From: Streptococcus gallolyticus
Lineage (GTDB): Bacteria > Bacillota > Bacilli > Lactobacillales > Streptococcaceae
Direction: 5' to 3'
Length of the DNA stretch: 64,000 nucleotides
Assembly (NCBI GenBank): GCA_019794795.1
Contig: JAIMFC010000005.1
Coordinates: 1-64,000, forward strand
Below are positions 54,931-62,722 of the stretch, one piece after another. Made by a program: the position numbers and the translations under genes. The notes beneath the pieces were generated by a model. That model ran no database searches and was not told the DNA's origin. It worked only from the letters and a program-made list of their open reading frames with translations. Numbering within the stretch: position 1 is the stretch's first letter; each line of letters begins with the position of its first letter.

Positions 54931-56246
54931 CCTATTTAATTAGTAAATTTGCAATTTTAGAATTGTTTTTTGTACTATTTATGATTTTATTCTCCTATAT
55001 GCTTCTAAACGTCTTAATTAACATTGGGGTAGTATATCCTGCAAATTATGCTGAAATGAATTCTGATACAGTGAAATATGAATTTCTAAAAGAGAATTGG
55101 AAAATTGATAAAATACCATTTTTTTATGAATATCAATTAAGAGATAATGGAGAAATTGTAGAAAATACGATTGATGAACGCTATAATCAAGAAATAAGTG
55201 AGGCATTGCAAAAAGGAAAATCTTCAAAGGATCAAATAATAGGTTCAGATGTATTTAAGGCTTTTAAAAATGGTAATAAAGATTTGATCATAAAATATAA
55301 AATTAGTGCTATACCTACCAATCCAAATGTATATAAAATAATTGGAAGTTTTGAATTGGTGTTTTTTATAAGCATGTTTTGCCTATGGCTAATTGGATTT
55401 ATTTATTTAATAAGCAATTTGACAAGGAAATTAAGGAGTGAAATTAGAAAGATATCCAAGGCTAATGATAATATTGAAAAATTACAATTAGAATTTGAAA
55501 GAGAGCATTCTGATTATACCGAAATTTCAGGAGTATTGGATTCGATAGATAGTATGGCAAGGAGCTTAAAGGCATCATTAGAAAAACAATGGAATATGCA
55601 GATGGCACAAAAAGAGATGATTGAATCGATTACTCATGACGTGAGGACTCCCATTACTCTAATCAAAGGGAACATTGAATTATTAAAAGAAGATCAAGAA
55701 AATGTTCTTGAAAGAGCAGAAGATACTTTAAATGGTGTGGAGAGATTGGAATCTTTTTTAAAAAAACTAAATGAATTTTCTGATTTGATGGAAGCTCCAA
55801 AGGAAGTTGTATCAAAAGAAGTTTTAGACTATTGGATAAAAATTGTGACTAGTATTTGCAAACTTAAAGGTTTTAGCTTATCAATTCTTTCGTATGATGC
55901 AAGTAATATTAAATTAGATAAAAATTCAATTTCTATTGCGATACAAAATTTAGTAAACAATGCAATTGAGAACTCTTCAGTTGGTTCTACTATATTTATC
56001 GGTTTTTATGATGATATAGATGATTATACGATTGTTGTCAGGGATCAAGGCGATGGATTTAATAATGATATTCTTTATGATCTAAGAGAAAAATATGTAT
56101 CAACGAAAATGTATGATAATAATATACATGGTTTGGGACTTTCAATTGTTACGAAAATACTTGAAACTAACAAGGGGCAATTGTTACTAAAAAATTATGA
56201 CGATCAAGGTAATGGTGCTGAAGTTACAATGGTATTTAAAAAGTAA
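54909..56246 (+). CDS. Sensor histidine kinase (LanK type)
   Basis: The start is ATG 54909, inside the end of the restored regulator frame, giving 445 aa. Two membrane helices (about residues 13-43 and 148-172) enclose an external sensor of about 100 residues. A HAMP-like linker follows. The H-box is MIESITHDVRTPITLIKGNIELL (about residues 240-262). The N-box is IAIQNLVNNAIENSS, G1 is VRDQGDGFNND and G2 is HGLGLSIVTKIL. This is the layout of NisK/LanK kinases, which sense extracellular lantibiotic. A terminator follows. Confidence 0.88.
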   Translation: MGTKKSLTYLISKFAILELFFVLFMILFSYMLLNVLINIGVVYPANYAEMNSDTVKYEFLKENWKIDKIPFFYEYQLRDNGEIVENTIDERYNQEISEALQKGKSSKDQIIGSDVFKAFKNGNKDLIIKYKISAIPTNPNVYKIIGSFELVFFISMFCLWLIGFIYLISNLTRKLRSEIRKISKANDNIEKLQLEFEREHSDYTEISGVLDSIDSMARSLKASLEKQWNMQMAQKEMIESITHDVRTPITLIKGNIELLKEDQENVLERAEDTLNGVERLESFLKKLNEFSDLMEAPKEVVSKEVLDYWIKIVTSICKLKGFSLSILSYDASNIKLDKNSISIAIQNLVNNAIENSSVGSTIFIGFYDDIDDYTIVVRDQGDGFNNDILYDLREKYVSTKMYDNNIHGLGLSIVTKILETNKGQLLLKNYDDQGNGAEVTMVFKK

Positions 56247-56284
56247 GCATATTTTAAAAAATTAATAAATCTGGTTACCAAGAG

Positions 56285-56331
56285 GGATAAATTTTCACTA
56301 TTAAAGTGTAGGGGGAAATTTATCCTTTTTG
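56285..56331 (+). terminator. Terminator of the lanFEG-RK-type operon
   Basis: GGATAAATTTT and GAAATTTATCC pair around a 20-base loop, followed by a T-run. Confidence 0.75.
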
Positions 56332-56719
56332 CTTTTGAGGTAGAAGAGAAAATCTATTCCGTTATTAAGCAAAGAATCCTACATAGCAGAAAGCTAATTG
56401 ATCTTTGACAACTGAATAGACCAAGGTGGGACGTTATCCATTTGTGGAGAATTATGACCTACGCCAAGACTTTTCTGCTGAGAGATTCGGTTTAAATGAA
56501 TACTGGTAAGTGCCAAGGATAAAAGAAAAAGAGCGATAAATAGGAATACATAAAGGATAGGTGTGGCAATCTATCTCCGTGATACAAATGGTGATAATGA
56601 TACTTCAATAGTTTAAGCCGGCTCGTCTTAATAAGGGGCGGTGGTGAGATTCCAATGTAGCAGCCAATGCACCTACCAATGTCATAAAACTTATTACAAA
56701 AAATAGTGAGGTTAAGACT
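56332..56719. other. Non-coding stretch of ICE-like sequence
   Basis: No open frame with a ribosome binding site was found. The text around 56400-56480 (TTTGACAACTGAATAGA) resembles the non-coding stretch found in front of recombinase or accessory genes in Firmicute ICEs, by impression only. Confidence 0.3.
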
Positions 56720-56878
56720 ATGAATAAAATAAAAGAAGATAAAAAATGTAAAGAAAAAAAGCAAATAGTCAAAGAAGATTACTCGAAAAAAATAACCTAC
56801 TCTACAAGCAAAGATGAAAAACTTGATTTATTAGAAATCATCGAAATGTACTTATGTAAATCTTGCATTAAGCTTTAG
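56720..56878 (+). CDS. 52-aa hydrophilic ORF, ICE-like
   Basis: The frame MNKIKEDKKCKEKKQIVKEDYSKKITYSTSKDEKLDLL... is rich in Lys and ends CLCKSCIKL-like (MYLCKSCIKL). Small transposon proteins of similar make-up occur in Firmicute ICEs. The Shine-Dalgarno site is weak (GTGAGG). It may be the N-terminal part of a truncated gene. Confidence 0.35.
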   Translation: MNKIKEDKKCKEKKQIVKEDYSKKITYSTSKDEKLDLLEIIEMYLCKSCIKL

Positions 56879-56917
56879 GCTGACATAAAAAATAGAGTGC
56901 GGTAAAATACAAGTAGT

Positions 56918-57964
56918 TGAACAGGTTACACTAAACTAGACAGAATTTATAAAGTGTTCTACACTAAAGAAAATAGGAGAAAAACTATGTCTAGAAAAAT
57001 TCGCCGTTACTTCACAGATGACTTCAAACAACAAATCGTTGACCTTCACAATGCAGGTAGAAAACGCAGTGAACTGATCAAAGAATATGAGTTAACCCCT
57101 TCAACCTTCGATAAGTGGGGTCGCCAGGAAAAAACAACTGGTTCGTTTAAAAGCATTGACAATCTTACGGAGGAACAGCGTGAGCTGATTGAACTTCGCT
57201 ATAATCACTGCTAACAAGGATAAATACAGCATTTCAGACATGTGTCGCTTACTTGATACGGTGCCAGGAAACTCAAACAGCTTCTTGGATTAGAGGGAGC
57301 TACTGTCTCTCGTCGTCAGATTCGCCGTATCATGAAAAAGTACAATCTATTCTCAGTTTATCAGAAATCGGCTTTCAAGCCACATTCTAAGGAGAAAAAC
57401 GAGGCACCTATTCCTAACCGATTGGACAGACAATTTGATGAGCACAAGCCCTTATCTACCCTTGTGACAGACTTAACCTATGTCCGTGTTAGTAGTCGTT
57501 GGGCTTATGTTTGTTTGATTCTTGACCTCTTCAATCGTGAAATCATTGGCCTCTTCCTTGGTTGGCACAAGACTGCTGACTTGGTCAAAGAAGCCATTCA
57601 AAGCATTCCCTACGCTCTGACCAAGGTAAAACTCTTCCATTCTGATCGTTGTAAGGAGTTTGATAATGCCTTGATTGATGAGATGTTAGAAGCCTTTGGC
57701 ATCACACGTTCGCTTAGTCATGCTGGTTGTCCTTATGACAATGCGGTAGCTGAGAGTACCTATCGCTCCTTCAAACTGGAGGTTATCAACCAAGAAAACT
57801 TCCACTCTCTGGAAGAATTAACCCTTAAAACCAGGGATTATGTCCACTGGTGGAATCACCATCGCATCCACAGCACTCTTAATTACCAAACACCCATGAC
57901 TAAAAGAGCAATCGTTTAACAAAAACACTTTATAAATTTTGTACAGAAAAGTGTTGCCTTTTCA
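56918..57964 (+). mobile_element. IS3-family insertion sequence, copy 3, internally deleted (1047 bp)
   Basis: The ends TGAACAGGTTACACT and AGTGTTGCCTTTTCA match copies 1 and 2, in inverted orientation to both. About 170 bases are missing around the orfA/orfB junction. The base triplet after its outer end is TTA, the same as that before copy 2. Confidence 0.9.
56987..57919 (+). pseudogene. IS3-family transposase genes, copy 3, disrupted
   Basis: OrfA starts MSRKIRRYFTDDFKQQ at 56987 but diverges after FDKWGRQEKTTGSFK and stops at 57214 (RYNHC). The first part of OrfB is damaged around 57225-57330: DMCRLLDTVPGNSNSFLD, then GATVSRRQIRRIMKKYN in a different frame. The rve core from 57332 reads through to 57919 with LVTDLTYVRVSSRWAYVCL, FHSDRCKEFDN (Gly to Cys next to the Asp) and AVAEST. 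The copy is inactive but keeps both ends, so it could be mobilised by copy 2. Confidence 0.85.
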
Positions 57965-58118
57965 TTATTTATGAAGTTGTTAAAATATATTACAACGAAT
58001 ATTTTGGTTTATTTTTTTATCGGAGTGTTTTTGAATAGTAAAGTTATAAAATTGTCATCTGTATTCAAAAACTTAAAATTATATAATGGTATAATAGAGT
58101 AAGCTATAAGATGTAGTA

Positions 58119-58628
58119 GTGTTAGATAATTTAAAAGGAATAAAATATGGAAAGATATGTCGCAAGTGGCTTGAAAGATTAGATTTTAATGATGTAAGAA
58201 CATATTTTAATACTGGAAATGTAGTTTTTTCAAGTATTGAAGAGGATGTTGATGTCTTAACTAAGAAAATAGAAGATGTGCTAAAAAAGAATTCTGGATT
58301 AGATATTCCTGTATGTGTTGTTTCAATCAAAACTTTGAATGAAGCTTTGATTGCTGCACCAAATTGGTGGGGAAAGTCTAATAAAGACATTTATAATAAT
58401 TTAATATTTATGATTCCCCCGTTTACCCTTTCGACTGTCTATAAGGAATTGGGGATGCCTAATTTTGAATTGGAAAATATTGAGAACTTTAAAAATATGA
58501 TTTTTTGGTCTTTTGATCATGAAAAATATCAAAAAACAAATTGGTGGTCGAGAACGAACAATTCAGATATTGCTCATAAATTAACTATTCGTTCAGCTAA
58601 TACAGTCAGAAAAATATGTAAAATGTGA
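58119..58628 (+). pseudogene. DUF1697 family protein gene, N-terminally shortened
   Basis: The frame of 169 codons has RKWLERLDFNDVRTYFNTGNVVFSS, PVCVVSIKTLNEAL, the central PNWWG.. motif (AAPNWWGKSN) and TNWWSRTNNSDIAHKLTIRSANTVRKI, all typical of DUF1697 proteins. These normally begin with LLRGINVGGKNxxxM. Here only LKGIKYGKICRKW remains, so 10-15 residues are lost, and the only start is a GTG with no ribosome binding site. A TGGTATAAT box lies at 58087-58095. Confidence 0.65.
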
Positions 58629-58732
58629 TGACGTGATATTGCTTAATAAATAACGCGCCCTGTCGATAGGTATCATTGGCTAATTTCCTATCTTTCCAAC
58701 AAATATCCTCTTCACCTCTTTTTCCAATTTTT

Positions 58733-58741
58733 TGCTATAAT
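58733..58741 (+). promoter_or_regulatory. Extended -10 promoter of the thioesterase gene
   Basis: TGCTATAAT ends 25 bases before the ATG, and a GAGG ribosome binding site lies between. Confidence 0.6.
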
Positions 58742-58766
58742 AGTTTTTGAAAAGTGAGGTAGACAA

Positions 58767-59150
58767 ATGGATTTTAATTTAGATGAAGTCAAGGTTTTTG
58801 AAAACTATGAGATCGTCAGGTGGGAAGAGGGAGAAGTAACCCTTGAAACACAGGTGGTTGACTCTTCTCTCAATTATTATGGAAATGCACACGGTGGCTA
58901 TCTTTTTACCCTTTGTGATCAGGTGAGTGGTCTGGTAGCAATTTCTACTGGCTTTGAGGCTGTCACTCTCCAATCTAATATCAACTACTTGCGAGCTGGT
59001 CGACTAGGAGATAAATTGAAAGTAATCGGTACTTGTGTGCACAATGGACGTACTACGAAGGTTATTGATGTCCATATCCAAAATGAAACAGGTGAAATGG
59101 TCACGACAGCTATCTTTACCATGTTTGTTACGGGGAAACGTGAAAAATAA
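58767..59150 (+). CDS. PaaI-type hot-dog thioesterase
   Basis: The 127-aa protein has a hot-dog fold. YYGNAHGGYLFTLCDQVSGLVA (about residues 37-58) is the PaaI-type active-site segment, with the Asn/His-Gly-Gly and Asp. SNINYLRAGRLGDKLKV and GRTTKVIDVHIQNETGEMV follow. It likely cleaves an aryl- or acyl-CoA. The substrate is unknown. Confidence 0.88.
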   Translation: MDFNLDEVKVFENYEIVRWEEGEVTLETQVVDSSLNYYGNAHGGYLFTLCDQVSGLVAISTGFEAVTLQSNINYLRAGRLGDKLKVIGTCVHNGRTTKVIDVHIQNETGEMVTTAIFTMFVTGKREK

Positions 59151-59156
59151 AAGTGA

Positions 59157-59186
59157 ACTCTCAGACTGGTGCTGAGGGTTTTGTTT
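59157..59186 (+). terminator. Terminator of the thioesterase gene
   Basis: ACTCTCAG and CTGAGGGT form an 8-bp stem (with one G-T pair) around ACTGGTG, then TTTGTTTT. Confidence 0.7.
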
Positions 59187-59200
59187 TGATGTGATTTCTA

Positions 59201-59209
59201 TGATATAAT
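59201..59209 (+). promoter_or_regulatory. Extended -10 promoter 6 bases before truB
   Basis: TGATATAAT at 59201-59209 ends 6 bases before the ATG at 59216. No ribosome binding site is present (ACCTTT). A leaderless mRNA is expected. Confidence 0.65.
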
Positions 59210-59215
59210 ACCTTT

Positions 59216-60097
59216 ATGATTTCAGGAATAGTTAATTTAAAAAAAGAGGCTGGTATGACGAGCCACGATGCAGTATTTAAACTAAGAAAAATTTTGCAGG
59301 AAAAGAAAATTGGTCATGGTGGCACGCTGGATCCAGATGTGACAGGTGTCTTGCCCATTGCGCTGGGTAAGGCTACGCGCTTGATTGAGTATATGCAAGA
59401 AGAAGGCAAGGTATACGAGGGAGAGATTACACTGGGATTTTCGACGACTACTGAGGATGCTAGTGGAGAGGTAGTTGCCACAACGCCAGTAACCGAAGAC
59501 TTGTCTGAAGAAGAGATTGATAGTGCTGTGCAGACTTTTGTGGGGAAAATCACTCAGATACCTCCCATGTATTCAGCTGTTAAGGTTAACGGGCGAAAAC
59601 TATACGAGTATGCTCGGGCTGGAGAGACGGTAGAACGTCCCCAGAGAGAAATTTCGATCTATTCATTTGAGAGAACAGGTCCAGTTACTTATGAAAATGG
59701 CTGTGCTCGATTTGATTTTCGAGTAAAATGTGGTAAGGGAACCTATGTGCGTACTTTATCTGTAGATTTAGGACGAAAGTTGGGATTAGAAAGTCACATG
59801 TCACGATTGGTGCGTACCGGTTCAGCAGGTATGTCAATTGATACTGCTTTGACACTGGCAGATATTACTCGCTTGGTGGAGCAAGACGATTGGTCATTCT
59901 TGCAGCCGATTGAAAATGGTATTGGTGATTTGCCGATTGTCGAACTTTCTGAAGCAGAACTGACGGAAGTTAGTTTTGGAAGATTCTTTCCCTTGGAGCG
60001 AAAAGAAGAGAGACTTGCGGCTTTTTATCAAGAAAAATTGGTAGCAGTCCTAGAAAAAAGAGATGAACTGTATAAACCAAACAAGGTTTTTATATAA
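59216..60097 (+). CDS. truB: tRNA pseudouridine-55 synthase
   Basis: TruB makes pseudouridine 55 in the T-loop of tRNAs. The 293-aa protein has [15 protein letters not shown]-like start (here [19 protein letters not shown]). The catalytic Asp is in [24 protein letters not shown] (about residues 34-57, quoted in parts). The RNA-binding [14 protein letters not shown] and [14 protein letters not shown] follow. It has no Shine-Dalgarno sequence. ribF follows after 196 bases rather than in the usual tight pair. Confidence 0.96.
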   Translation: MISGIVNLKKEAGMTSHDAVFKLRKILQEKKIGHGGTLDPDVTGVLPIALGKATRLIEYMQEEGKVYEGEITLGFSTTTEDASGEVVATTPVTEDLSEEEIDSAVQTFVGKITQIPPMYSAVKVNGRKLYEYARAGETVERPQREISIYSFERTGPVTYENGCARFDFRVKCGKGTYVRTLSVDLGRKLGLESHMSRLVRTGSAGMSIDTALTLADITRLVEQDDWSFLQPIENGIGDLPIVELSEAELTEVSFGRFFPLERKEERLAAFYQEKLVAVLEKRDELYKPNKVFI

Positions 60098-60103
60098 GAA
60101 ATG

Positions 60104-60249
60104 GTATTCACAATTCAATACAGTTATTTAGAGATAATTTTCTGTTGCTCATCGTTAGTTTTTTCAAAATACAGTTAGTATTCTTTCAAAAAACTGCCTT
60201 GATTATCGTAAAATGATCATCTAAATCAAAATTTTTCACTAGTGAATAC
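60104..60249. repeat. 146-bp inserted element with inverted ends between truB and ribF
   Basis: GTATTCAC at 60104-60111 and GTGAATAC at 60242-60249 are 8-bp perfect inverted ends. The inside is AT-rich without an open frame. It separates truB from ribF, which are often adjacent. It may be a small non-autonomous element, though the short ends could also be chance. Confidence 0.35.
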
Positions 60250-60276
60250 AGGTTCTAAGTTTTTTAAGCTCATTTA

Positions 60277-60285
60277 TGATAAAAT
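60277..60285 (+). promoter_or_regulatory. Extended -10 promoter 8 bases before ribF
   Basis: TGATAAAAT at 60277-60285 ends 8 bases before the ATG at 60294, with AATAAATT between and no ribosome binding site. The transcript is probably leaderless or nearly so. Confidence 0.5.
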
Positions 60286-60293
60286 AATAAATT

Positions 60294-61223
60294 ATGGAAA
60301 TTATTACAATAAAAAATGAAGAAAATTTAAGAGGGTTGGAGCCAACGGTCCTAGTGTTAGGTTACTTTGACGGTATTCACCGTGGGCATCAGGCCCTCTT
60401 TTCACGTGCTCGTACGATAGCAGATCAAAAAGGATTGTCGGTAACTGTCTTGACCTTTCCTGAGTCCCCTAAACTAGCCTTTCTTCGTTTTTCACCAGAT
60501 TTACTCATGCATTTGACGAGCAGTGCAAAACGGTATCAGTTATTAGAGCAAGCTGGTGTTGATCGCCTGATTCTCAAAGAGTTTACCAGTGAGTTTTCTA
60601 AAAATACAGCTCAAGATTTTGTAGAGAAGTATGTTACAGCTCTTAATGCGCAAGTTGTTGTGACGGGATTTGATTATCATTTTGGAAATAGCAGAGCTAC
60701 AGTTGATGATATGGCGCGTTTATTTGATGGGCAAGTCGAAGTTGTTGACGAAGTGCAATTTGAAGGGGAGAAAGTTTCCTCAACCCGTATTCGTCAAGCA
60801 GTACTGGATGGGGATGTAGCAACCGCTAATCTACTTTTAGGTTATCATTTTTCGACGGAAGGAATTGTTGTCCATGGAGATGCGCGTGGACGGACGATTG
60901 GCTATCCTACAGCAAATCTAGCTCCTTTTGATCGCGTACATTTGCCAGGTGACGGTGTGTATGTAGCTGATGTAGAAATTGAAGGTCAAATCTACCGAGC
61001 GATGGCAAGCGTTGGAAAAAATGTGACCTTTGATGGGACAGAGTTACGACTAGAAGCGCATATATTTGACTTTCAAAAAGATATCTACGGAGAAAAGATT
61101 ACGATTTATTGGTTAGACAAGATTCGGGATATGGTTAAATTTTCTGGCATCGAAGAATTGATGGAACAAATGGAAAAAGATGAACAAATTTCTCTCACAT
61201 GGGTGCCCAGAAAAAGCTTGTAA
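60294..61223 (+). CDS. ribF: Bifunctional riboflavin kinase/FAD synthetase
   Basis: RibF converts riboflavin to FMN and FAD. The 309-aa protein has the adenylyltransferase domain first, with LGYFDGIHRGHQALFSRA (about residues 22-39) and VVTGFDYHFGNSRATVDDM. The flavokinase domain (about 185-305) has GDARGRTIGYPTANLAP and LRLEAHIFDFQKDIYGEKI. It starts without a Shine-Dalgarno site. Confidence 0.96.
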   Translation: MEIITIKNEENLRGLEPTVLVLGYFDGIHRGHQALFSRARTIADQKGLSVTVLTFPESPKLAFLRFSPDLLMHLTSSAKRYQLLEQAGVDRLILKEFTSEFSKNTAQDFVEKYVTALNAQVVVTGFDYHFGNSRATVDDMARLFDGQVEVVDEVQFEGEKVSSTRIRQAVLDGDVATANLLLGYHFSTEGIVVHGDARGRTIGYPTANLAPFDRVHLPGDGVYVADVEIEGQIYRAMASVGKNVTFDGTELRLEAHIFDFQKDIYGEKITIYWLDKIRDMVKFSGIEELMEQMEKDEQISLTWVPRKSL

Positions 61224-61281
61224 TCACTGTTGAACTATTGTATAATTATAAATAAGAAGAAATAAAGTAGAAGGGATGCAT

Positions 61282-61683
61282 ATGATTACACTATTCTTAT
61301 CACCGAGTTGTACAAGTTGCCGTAAAGCACGCGCTTGGTTGACCGGGCATCAAGTCCCTTTTACTGAGCATAATATCATGACAAGTCCGCTGACAGCGGA
61401 GGAGTTGCGTAATATTCTGGCTTTGACAGAGAATGGCACCGATGACTTGATTTCAACTCGCTCAAAGATTTTTCAAAAGTTAAATGTAGATGTGGATGAA
61501 CTATCTATTTCACAGTTGATAAATCTAATTGAAACCTATCCAAGCTTACTTCGTCGACCTATTATTTTGGATGAAAAACGAATGCAGATTGGCTTCAATG
61601 AGGATGAGATTCGCGCATTTTTGCCACGGGATTACCGTAAGCAAGAACTGAAAAACGCAACATTACGAGCAGAAATAGGATAA
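61282..61683 (+). CDS. spx: Spx/ArsC-family regulatory protein
   Basis: The start was set at ATG 61282 ([20 protein letters not shown]) because AAGGG is 6 bases upstream; ATG 61276 is too close. At 133 aa it has the redox CxxC (SCTSC, about residues 10-13). It also shows [27 protein letters not shown], as in Spx. Spx binds the RNA polymerase alpha C-terminal domain and controls thiol-stress genes. Streptococci carry two Spx paralogues, and which one this is cannot be told here. It heads a run of closely spaced genes. Confidence 0.88.
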   Translation: MITLFLSPSCTSCRKARAWLTGHQVPFTEHNIMTSPLTAEELRNILALTENGTDDLISTRSKIFQKLNVDVDELSISQLINLIETYPSLLRRPIILDEKRMQIGFNEDEIRAFLPRDYRKQELKNATLRAEIG

Positions 61684-61686
61684 GAT

Positions 61687-61974
61687 ATGGACAAGAATTA
61701 TTCATATCCGCTTGATTTTTCTTGGAGCACAGAGGAGCTTTCCTCCGTGCTTTCTTTTTTGAATCAAGTGGAAAAAGCATATGAAAGTGGTGTGGAAGCA
61801 AGTATTTTGCTGGACCGCTACAAGTCTTTTAAGGAAGTTGTAAGAAGTAAAGGGCAAGAGAAGCAAATTGACCGAGAATTTGAAGAAGTTTCTGGTTACT
61901 CTACTTATCGAGCAGTTCAGGCGGCACGCGAAAAGCAGAAAGGAATGATTCGTCTTGGCAACAGTTGTAGATAA
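61687..61974 (+). CDS. UPF0223 family protein (YktA-like)
   Basis: The 95-aa protein reads [33 protein letters not shown]..., a helical UPF0223 protein with the conserved YPLDxxWSTEE start. It lies 3 bases after the spx-like stop and overlaps the next gene by 20 bases, so all three are in one operon. The function is unknown. Confidence 0.9.
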   Translation: MDKNYSYPLDFSWSTEELSSVLSFLNQVEKAYESGVEASILLDRYKSFKEVVRSKGQEKQIDREFEEVSGYSTYRAVQAAREKQKGMIRLGNSCR

Positions 61975-62722
61975 ATATCAGTTCGCTCAAGAGTTGGTTA
62001 AAGATGCAGGTGAATTTTTACGACAGCATATCCATGATGAATTAAGAGTGGAGATGAAGTCGAACTTTTCTGATTTAGTGACGCATTTGGACAAAGAAGT
62101 GCAGGCGCAAATGACAGAGAAGATTTTATCTTCATTTGCAGAGGACTTGATTTTCGGAGAAGAAGATGAAAATCGTGCTCCGATTGATCAAGGGAATGTT
62201 TGGGTACTGGATCCTATTGATGGAACAGTTAATTTTATCGTTCAAAAAACAGATTTTGCCATTCTTTTGGCTTATTTTGAAGATGGAGTGGGGCAATTTG
62301 GGCTTATCTATGATGTGATGAACGATGTTCTTTACCATGGTGGTAGAGATTTTCCTGTCAAAGCTAATGAAGAGATGTTACCAGAGTGTGTGGAAAAGGA
62401 ATTTTCACAAGGGCTAATTGGTATCAATGCAGGTTTATTTGAACAAAATTACGCAGGCTTAGCAGATTTTTCCCGTCAGTTTTTGGGAACACGGTCAATT
62501 GGGAGTGCTGGTCTAAGTTTTGCTCATGTTCTCAACCAGCGGTTGCTGGTGCATACTTCTTATGTTTACCCGTGGGATTATGCAGCGGCGGGCATTTTAG
62601 GTGAAAAACTTGGTTATCGTTTGCTGAATGTGAATGGGCAGAAACCAACCTATACTGGTCGTGAGCATGTGATTTTAATCCCGCAGTCAAAAGTTAATGA
62701 AATGAAAAGGTATCTGAAGTAA
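61955..62722 (+). CDS. Inositol monophosphatase family protein
   Basis: The 255-aa frame starts at TTG 61955, with AAAGGA upstream. Metal-binding motifs are FGEEDEN (about residues 67-73), [13 protein letters not shown] (about 82-94) and [11 protein letters not shown] (about 207-217). These are the three signatures of the IMPase/FBPase superfamily. Substrates in streptococci may include 3'-phosphoadenosine phosphate, sugar phosphates or inositol phosphate. Sequence alone does not decide. Confidence 0.9.
   Translation: MATVVDKYQFAQELVKDAGEFLRQHIHDELRVEMKSNFSDLVTHLDKEVQAQMTEKILSSFAEDLIFGEEDENRAPIDQGNVWVLDPIDGTVNFIVQKTDFAILLAYFEDGVGQFGLIYDVMNDVLYHGGRDFPVKANEEMLPECVEKEFSQGLIGINAGLFEQNYAGLADFSRQFLGTRSIGSAGLSFAHVLNQRLLVHTSYVYPWDYAAAGILGEKLGYRLLNVNGQKPTYTGREHVILIPQSKVNEMKRYLK

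Noticed and set aside
56492-56764. A 90-codon minus-strand frame as a gene
   Set aside because: It is extremely rich in Phe, Tyr and His without a binding site or recognisable domain, and it overlaps the better 52-aa plus-strand frame.
58640-58700. A right-hand ICE attachment site next to the core genes
   Set aside because: No match to the 15-bp core was found there by eye. The nearest text (TTAATAAATAACG) shares only A/T-rich bases.
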